From Pararge aegeria (taxonomy: Eukaryota; Arthropoda; Insecta; Lepidoptera; Nymphalidae), in NCBI RefSeq assembly GCF_905163445.1, contig NC_053202.1:4836001-4900000 (forward strand): 64,000 bases of DNA, read 5' to 3'. Position 1 is the stretch's first letter. Each line of letters opens with the position of its first letter. The translations under genes and the position numbers were made by a program. Under the pieces are notes generated by a model. That model made no database searches. It worked only from the letters and a program-made list of their open reading frames with translations, and had not been told where the DNA came from. This document shows positions 36,401 through 45,400 of the stretch, piece by piece.

Positions 36401-39400
36401 TATTTTTACAGCCATACCGCAAGCACATTTCATATATTGCATCGTTTTGCAAAACAGAGCTTGTTGGGATATCTGACGACTTTATACGTATTATATTCAC
36501 AATTTCTTTTGAAATAATTTGGATATCTTTTAACAAATATACACATATCTCTTATATACATACAAGGCAGTGGTAATTTCCTAAAAAGAGGTTTACAACT
36601 TTCTAATGGTCCTACGTTGCAAATAGCCCGTATGCATTTCTTCTGAAGTGTAAATGCGCTTATAAAATCAACGGATATATATACTTATAAAATTAAGTAA
36701 GATATATTTCCATTATTAATAAGGCACTGCCAGTCCATTTGAGGTTATGACATGATGATGATGAATATAAAACTGATATTTAAATATTTATGGTATATTA
36801 AAATATGTATTAGTATATTTATTTTTTATATTTATCAATAGTATTTTTTTTTATTTGTGTAGTCTGGTTTATGTATTCGTATGTAGATATTCGTATGTAT
36901 GTACTAAATAGTGTACCCCACCTATTTGTTTTCTTTTTAGTTTTCCTAATCCTAAGGTTGCCTGGCAGAGATCGCTACTTAGCGATAAGGCCGCCTTTTG
37001 TATCCTGCTTCATTCTTCATGTGTTTGTTCTTTTTTTGTCTCGTTTTTCTGAGTGGTGTACAAATAAAGAGATAAATATAAATAAATAAATAAAATCATA
37101 CGAAGTCGCGGACAAAACTTTTCACTAACGACGAGCTAGGTTAATAAGTAACGCCTAATCTAAGGATACTCCTAGGGATATATCACCGTTCACCAATAGT
37201 TATCAGTGTTACCACCTAAGAGCTGGCAAAGCATTTCTTTTTATGGACATCTCAATTCATCGGACTTTCGATTTAGGCGACGCCTAGCCTAGGTTTAGTA
37301 AAAATGGGCATTAGTATTCAGATATTTACATCGTATATACTTATAATATGATTATATATGCTTTTATAATATGATTCCTAAGGTAATTTTGGCCCTACCA
37401 ATGCATAAGTTTAAAGAATATGTTAAAACACATTTACTACAGCGAGGTTACTATACAATTGATGAATTTTTTAATGGCAAGGTTGCTTGAAAGCATCCGG
37501 CTCCGCTTTCATCTCTCACAAGATAGAAAAATGAATATTAAAATGTACAATGTAAATTCTTTATGTTGGAAAAGAGCAACTGCTGAGTTTCTTGCCGGCT
37601 TCTTCCCGGTAGAATCTGCCTTCCGAACTGGTGGTAGAGTCACTACCAAAGGGCCAGTTGCGTGCACAAAGTTTTTGAAGTTCTCCTTCATCGCATACCC
37701 CAGGGTATGCGATAAAGGAGAAAGAAAATGCCATGAAATGGAAAAATCCCTCGCATTTATGAGTTATTCGAAAATGTGAGGGGGAGGCAGAGCTTTTGCG
37801 CATGTATGATTGCACGCCACTGCAACAGACGGCCTTGACGCATTAAAATTGCTAACATTAAGCCTGCTTGAAATAATTGAATTTTGAATTTTGAATTTAC
37901 AGCACTGGCGACCCCCAGGAAACGGAAATGGATAGCGTACTAGTATTGACAAGCGAAGCTTACTACGTGACGGACTATGATGAAACTTCCGATAGACTGC
38001 TGTCCGTGCAAAGAGTCCCATTGAGAGACGTGACAGCTGTCGAGTTGGGGACTTTGGACACCAGTGCCACGGTAAGTTTATCTTCTTTAGATAGTAAAAA
38101 AATAAATTGATTGTCTGTAAAGTCGGCTTACTGACGATAGTTGAACGTGACAACGTCGTAAGAAAATACTGACGGAATGGTTGCATTTTTCAAAAGAAAA
38201 TTTTAATTTTATTTGTTTGATAGATATTATCGTTGCTACAAACAATTGACACCACATTCACTTTTCACTGCCTTTCATCCTTGCCGAAAACATGTAAATG
38301 TATTATTGTATAGAAGCTGTCCACGCGGACGCATCGCTCACTCAAGTAGGAGAGAGACAGATGTCGAACGCGGAGGCCGACTGTGCCTCTTTGTCGCTCG
38401 TTCCGCGCTCTCGCTTGCACTTCAAGCCTTGAATGGAACGCCTCAGAGCGAGGTAACGCCGCATACTTCATGTTTTTTCGTGCGTGCATTCGGCTCCATC
38501 TGATTATTAGACGTTGTCACGTAAAAAAATATATTGGAGAACGTGGGGCTAGGACTTGGAATAATACTATTTTTCAATTTTTACATTTGACATATAATCG
38601 AGCAGAGTTTCCCCCAACAACTACTGAATACAGAATGAATGCTTGAGAAGGTAATGCTTCTACTTTTATACGGCTCAGGTACCGTTTACAATGTTGACAA
38701 CAAAACGAACCAATAATAATATTTTACGATATTATTCTATTTGGAAAACATTAAATATTTACACAATTATTATTACGAATTATATAAAGCAAAATAGAAC
38801 TATTAAAGCAACTCTATATTAATGAATCTTGTAGTGACGTCACAACATGTTTATGGCGTAGCGTAGGTATCAGCCTGGGGGAGCAACCGCTAACAAGTAG
38901 CTCCAGGCCTCTGTAGGCTTAGATATTTTAAACTAGTCAATGGATTTTATTAAGTTTTCAGAAATAGATTGAGTGGTTTAAGGTAAGGGTTTACATTAAT
39001 TGTACATGTGTAAATAGGATAGAAAAGTCAAGAAATTCAAAGGTTTCTAACGTGATGTCATTCCATATATATATAATAAACTACTTACTAATACATTCTA
39101 ATACTACACATATATTATGCATAATATATGTATATATATGTATATATATATATATACTTGCACTTGAGTGAAAAACAAAAACTGACCATTTCAGATCTTT
39201 AACGTGGGTCGCAAGAACACCACAGAGCCAGTGCATTGCATACGTATTAACTACGTGTATAACAACGAGCCGGGATACTTCCACATGTTCAGATCAACTT
39301 CGCTGAGATTCTTCAACAATATGGCGGTAGTTATCAACACTAAAGACGAAATGATAGGTGAGTTTTTCATGGTCGACTTCGAAGGACAGAATTTTTATTT

Positions 39401-42400
39401 TATTTATTTATTTGCTAAAAGGTCTATGTAAATTATGACGTTCAAAGGATGATGTTCGTAGGACATCGACCTTGAAGAAATTAACCAATCGTGGTTACTA
39501 CACGATTGATGAATCCACTCCGCTCTCATCTCTCACAAAACAGAAACATTCTAAAGATTGTTAAACTATAAAATGATGTTGGAAAAGAGCAATCTGCTGA
39601 GTTTCTTGCCGGCTCTTCTCAGTGGAATCTGCCTTCCGAACCGGTGGTAGAGTCACTACAAACAGACTTGACGTTTCAAAAGTGCTTATAAACTAGGCCT
39701 ACTTGAAGTAAATGAATTTTGAATTTAAAAGAAGGACAGACATTTTATTTTATTTTTATTTAGTTGTTTGCAAAAAGGTCAAGGTTAAAACATGTAAAAC
39801 ACTGTACGAAACCAATACATTATTATATAATAAGAAAATATCTACATAATTACGGCCAAATAATTTGCAGATTAATGTATATCGATTGTTATTCCAATCC
39901 CTCTACGCTAGCTCATATTAAGACTTCTAAGGAATAGAGTTTTTCCGGATAAAATTCGGAGTTTTTTTTTGAATTGCAATTTTTATTTATTTATTTAGTA
40001 CCAAAATCGAGGTCGTGCGCCATGATAATGTATTATTTCGTTCTGAAATGAACCTAATTAAATTTAATATAGATATGGTGAAGTGTTTCTGAGGCAGACA
40101 ACGCAACTCTTTAAAAAAGTACATCAAATCAACCGCGATTGCAGCTAAAAAGTCCAAAATTCCCTTTACTTTGCCGTGCGTTTGTCTGCTTCCATAACAC
40201 TACACCATATAAAATAGTGTTACAAAGTAACAAAAAAGTCAAAAATATCCTTATTCAAGTAGTTCCATACATGAGATATGTGTATATGCTTGTCATAGCT
40301 TCGGAGGCAGATAAGGAACTTTTCATAAAATTACAGCAAATCGAGTCGACCGTCCACCGAACTTTCTTCCCTTTACTTTAGTGCGTTTGAATGCCTCCGA
40401 AACTTTGTTTCAAAGTCATACAAAGTCAAAAATAAGTTTATTCAAGTAGCAAGTAGTTATTGATGGCACCTATATTACATGAGACATTTCATGCGAAATG
40501 TGTACATGGTATGGTAGCAACAGAACTCTTCTAAAAAATACTTCAAATCAACCGCGATTGCTGCTAAAAAGTCCAAACTTTCGTCCGTCTATAGTACGAT
40601 TTAAACGCGTACGCGTCCGCGTAAATGCGTCCCTGAAGTTTGCGCACGACGTTGCGCACTACACACATTTTGGGTGTCCAGTGTAGCGGGGAGGGTAACA
40701 GCGCACGTATGCGTCTCCAAACTTTCAGACGCACTAAAGTACAGTACGATTCAAACTTAAATGCGCCTGCGTGAAGCAGTGGCGTGCATGAGTGTATGCT
40801 AAGGGTATGCAGATGATATAAAATGAAGAAAATTTCCAGTACGAGTTATAAAAAACTTAAGGATAGGCGTTGTAAGAGTTATAAAAAGCCTACCCTCAAG
40901 TACTAATAACTCTTACTGGAGATTTTCTTCATCTTACATCATTTGCATACCCTGTGCATACCCTCTATGCACGCCACTGCTTCACGCAGGCGCATTTAAG
41001 TTTGAATCGTACTGTACTTTAGTGCGTCTGAACGTTTGGAGACTACTGTACCAACTTCAAAAGCGGTAAAGCTTCGGCTTTCCTCTCGTGGTAGACCGAG
41101 TTCGAGCCCTGGCAGGCACTTACGATTTTTCGGAGTTATGTGCGTTTTAATTTAAGCAAATAAATTTATACGGTGAAGGAAAACATCGTGAGGAAACCTG
41201 CATGCCGGAGAATTCTCCATAATGTTCTGAACGGCGTGTAAAACTACCAATCCGTACTTGGCCAGCGTGGTACACTACGGCCTAAACACTTCTCATTCTG
41301 AGAGGAAACCCTGTAGTGGGTCGGTAATGGGTTGACAATGATGAAGATGTACCAGCTTTTCACCGAACCATGAATCCTCGCTCGGGAAACGAAGGTCTTC
41401 CGGAATGACTTGTCTGTTTGTTTCCAGAATCGTTGCATTCCATTTGCGAGTCCCTGGTAGTGGCTCGCGATATCGCGAAGTTACCTGCGATACCGTTTCA
41501 CGACGGCATAAAACTCGATAGGAAAAAGTCTAAGGTGAGCGGTGAATCCATACTAATGTACCTACCGAAAGATCTAAAGCTATTTTGGCTCTTGATATAT
41601 TTTCTTTCTATATTTCCATACTTATATTATTATAAAGAGGTAAAGTTTGTTAAGATATAGGAGGAAATCTCGGGATCTACTGAAACTTGTATGAAAATTC
41701 TTTCACCGATGTAAAGCCACATTATTTGTGAGTGCCATAGGCTGTGAATTAACCTGGAACCTGGAAAGACAATTTCGTGGTAATCCAAAACATTCTAAGT
41801 GTTTACTTATGACAATATATATATATATATATTGTCATAAGTAAACACTTAGAACACACTTATATATATATATATATAATACGACAATACACACATTGCC
41901 ATCTAGCCCCAAAGTAAGTGTAGCTTGTGTTATGGGTACTTAGATGACTGATGAATATTTTTATGAATAATATACATAAATACTTAGAATATACATATAA
42001 ACACCCAGACACTGAAAAACATTCATGCTCATCACACAAACATTGTCCAGTAGTGGGAATCGAACCCACGGCCTTGGACTCAGAAAGCAGGGTCGCTGCA
42101 AACTGCGCCAATCGGCCGTCAAAACAATTTTGCCTTTTTCGTATCAGGTTCACCCAACGCAAGGCACGTCGGGCGGTGCGAGATCGTCCCTGTACTTGGA
42201 CCTGTCTCGCCTGCCGACACTGACGCGCAACGTGAGCGAGACCCAACTGGTTGCTGATATACGTAGTGTTGGTGAGTTATCTATACGACGTGTAACCGAA
42301 GTACGAAATAATGTTGATGAATGCAAAAGTATGTCTCATAAGGAATCTCACAATGTAAAAATATTTAATCAAAAGAAGCATATATATTTTTCCATACAAA

Positions 42401-45400
42401 CGAATTCAAAACATTCTAAGTGTTTACTTATGACAACCCTATTGAAGATAAAAGACTGACATGCGCATAGTACCTACGCTACGCGTCGCGTACCCGATAA
42501 GGTGTCAGGATTCACATGATTTTAATTTTGCATGTGATAATGTATTGCTTTTTTTGGGAAGCGGTGCTAGCGCATTAGGTAGGAACTCGACTACACTTTC
42601 GGAAGGCAGAGTTCAAAACCCAGCTCGCACTTTTAACTTGTCCATCTTATGTGCGTTTTAAGTAATTAAAAAATCAAAATGGAGCAAAACTTCCATACTC
42701 CATGATATTCTACCATTCATGTTCAACTACTCTCTGCGACTTGCCTACTGCCTACAAGATGGCAATATGATATCTAGTCATATATCGACAGAGTAGGGGG
42801 TCCACCAACGCGGCGCTTTCCGATTCAAGGTCACCATAACTCATGGGACCGCAAAGTTTATCTGGCCATTGGCGTACCAAGATGCTTGGTTCATAGCTAT
42901 CGTCATTATCATTATTGGCCTAGGTCTCATCTCAGAATGAGAAGGGTTACGGCGTTAGTCCACCAAGTTCATAAAGTGCGGTTTCGTAGACTTCACACAC
43001 CTTTGAGGGCAGTAAAGGAATTTTCTATTTATTTAAACGGCTTTCTATTTGTGTTTCAGTTCGGAATTTAAATGAAACCTTTGATAAGTTACCTCCTTGG
43101 TTGCCATGTTTTGTAGTAAAAGATCGTTTCAATTTTAAATTACATGAGTTTTCGATGTAATTTACTTGACCGCTAAACCAGGACTGATATGGGTTGTAAT
43201 ACAACTCTTTCCGACCACTTCTCGAATGTATTTGGCCAGTACAGCAATTAAGATTTATATTGAAGGTTGTCAAAATAATGCTCAAATGAGAGATACACGT
43301 TTTTCATCCCAGATTCCCGAAGAGAAACTCCGAAAAGCTCCATAACAAATTCAGTGCTAAATCAAATACTACAACTCTCTCCTGGGGAGGTCAATTGTAC
43401 AAACTACCGGTTCATATCTCCATCGAAGTCTTCGCAGACCTCAATTAGAACTGCTGAGGCGCTTTGTGTTAGTTCATATGCATAATTTTTAATTGGTACT
43501 CCTAAAAATAACTGATAGAATATCTAAAGTAATCTAACATTGCACTATGGATTTTCTATTAATTTATTTTTTTATGGTATTAGACCTAGAAACGATTTTA
43601 TATTAGATAGATCTAGTAAAGTCGATGTAAATATGAAAAAAGAACAATATTTTATTAATAAAACTGAAAAAAAGAACATTCGTCATCCTATGTCAAAAAC
43701 CCTGTAAATTATAAGTCTAACAGAAGATCGCTTTGTTATAATATTTGCTGCTTGTTTATTGTTTTTTGTTATTAGGTACACAAAACAGGTAATAACTAAA
43801 AAGTTGATCTAAATATAAGTAATAACAAGTTTTGTTCTAAGCTACAACCCAAAGTATGTGTACAATTTGGAATTAAATTAAATTAAACAAAAGTAAAGAT
43901 AAAATTAAAGTTGAAACAAAAAATAATGATTTCCCTAAAGATTATGTGGAATAGTGCTTGTGAAAAAAAATATGTTGAAAAAGAGCAACTGCTGAGTTTC
44001 TTGCCGGCTTCTTCTCGGTAGAATCTGCCTTCCAAACCGGTAGTCTAGAGTACTTGACGTTTCAAAAGTAACTATATTCCGTCTACTTGATATAAATGAA
44101 TTTTGAATTAACTGCTTTATTGACCTTGATACATTCAAGGTCAATAAAGGAGTTAATTATTTATAATTAATATAATTATTTTTTCAATACCGCAGGTTCG
44201 AAAGCCTTCAACAACATGACCGAGCAATTCAGCAAATTAAACAAGCTAAGCGCAAGAGCTCGACCTAGCTTACAGTTAAAACTTGACCAAGGCGCGTCGC
44301 GTACTAAGAAAATTTTCACACTGGGCCACAACAAATCAGATAACAAAAAGAAAGGAAGCCAATCTGACGGCCTGAGTTCCGATTACTCATCCGATGACGA
44401 GAACAGAACCAACATCTTCGAGCCAACCTTAGACAATTTCGAGAATATGCAACACTACATCGGCGGTCAGCAGAAGAAGGATGAAAACGACTGCGATTTG
44501 ATCGAAAATCCCTTGTATTCTTCCAAAATTGAACCCCACGAAGAAGCTTTAGAGCCGAGCGTATCAATTGCTTCCGAAAAGCAATCTCTAAAGACCCCGA
44601 GTAATAATGTTAAAAGAAATCCATTCGACACTGAGTCAATAACTCCTGAGATTCAAGTCGAAACCGATGGCACATTTAATAAGCCAGCACCGCCGAATTC
44701 TCTATTACTATCCCAAAAGTTGTCGCAAAGTTCCGGATACTTAAACTTTGAGGAGGGTCCTAATATCGCGGAAGGGGTGACCTTCCATATGAGGTCAAAC
44801 TCTCAACACGAAATCACTTTCAATATCGCACAATCGCACAGTGAATCTGCGCTCAAGCATCTGAAAAATATCGCAAGTCCAGTTTCCAGTGCTACGAGGG
44901 AAATGGTGTTGTCGCCTTTCTCGAAATTGGCTAAAGGCGTCCAATCTTTGGGGGCTAATTTAGATCCCAGGAAGATAAAGGTCAGATTTTACTCAATATA
45001 TTTATATACTAGCTTCAAAATTGGGTCTAAAGCTTCGCTCGTTAACAATTTTCAATCTCACTACGGGAACTATTTGATAGATCGGTATAGAAAGTACATG
45101 TCCTTTTCCATAGCAAAGGTGACATGAGTAACAGATTTAAAAGCTGTCTGCCCGCGGCTTCGATCGTAAACAATTTCCAATTTTCCCTCGGGAACTACTT
45201 AAGGAATCGGGATAAAAGGTATCCTATGTAATTTTCCATGTCAAAGGCTACACGCGTGCCAAATTTCATCCAAATCCGTTCAGCCGTTTTTGCGTGATAG
45301 AGTAACAAACATCCACCCTTTTGCATTTATAATATTAGTAGGATTTAAGGTAGGGTAATTTAGGTTTCGCGCTGCAAGATTCGATTGCAAGCACAGAATG

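Noticed and set aside
38213..38646. Overlapping frames of 96 and 87 codons
   Set aside because: They lie inside a repeat shared with 34098-34595 and have no domain similarity.
43025..43285. 86-codon minus-strand frame
   Set aside because: No recognisable family, and on the wrong strand within an INPP5F intron.
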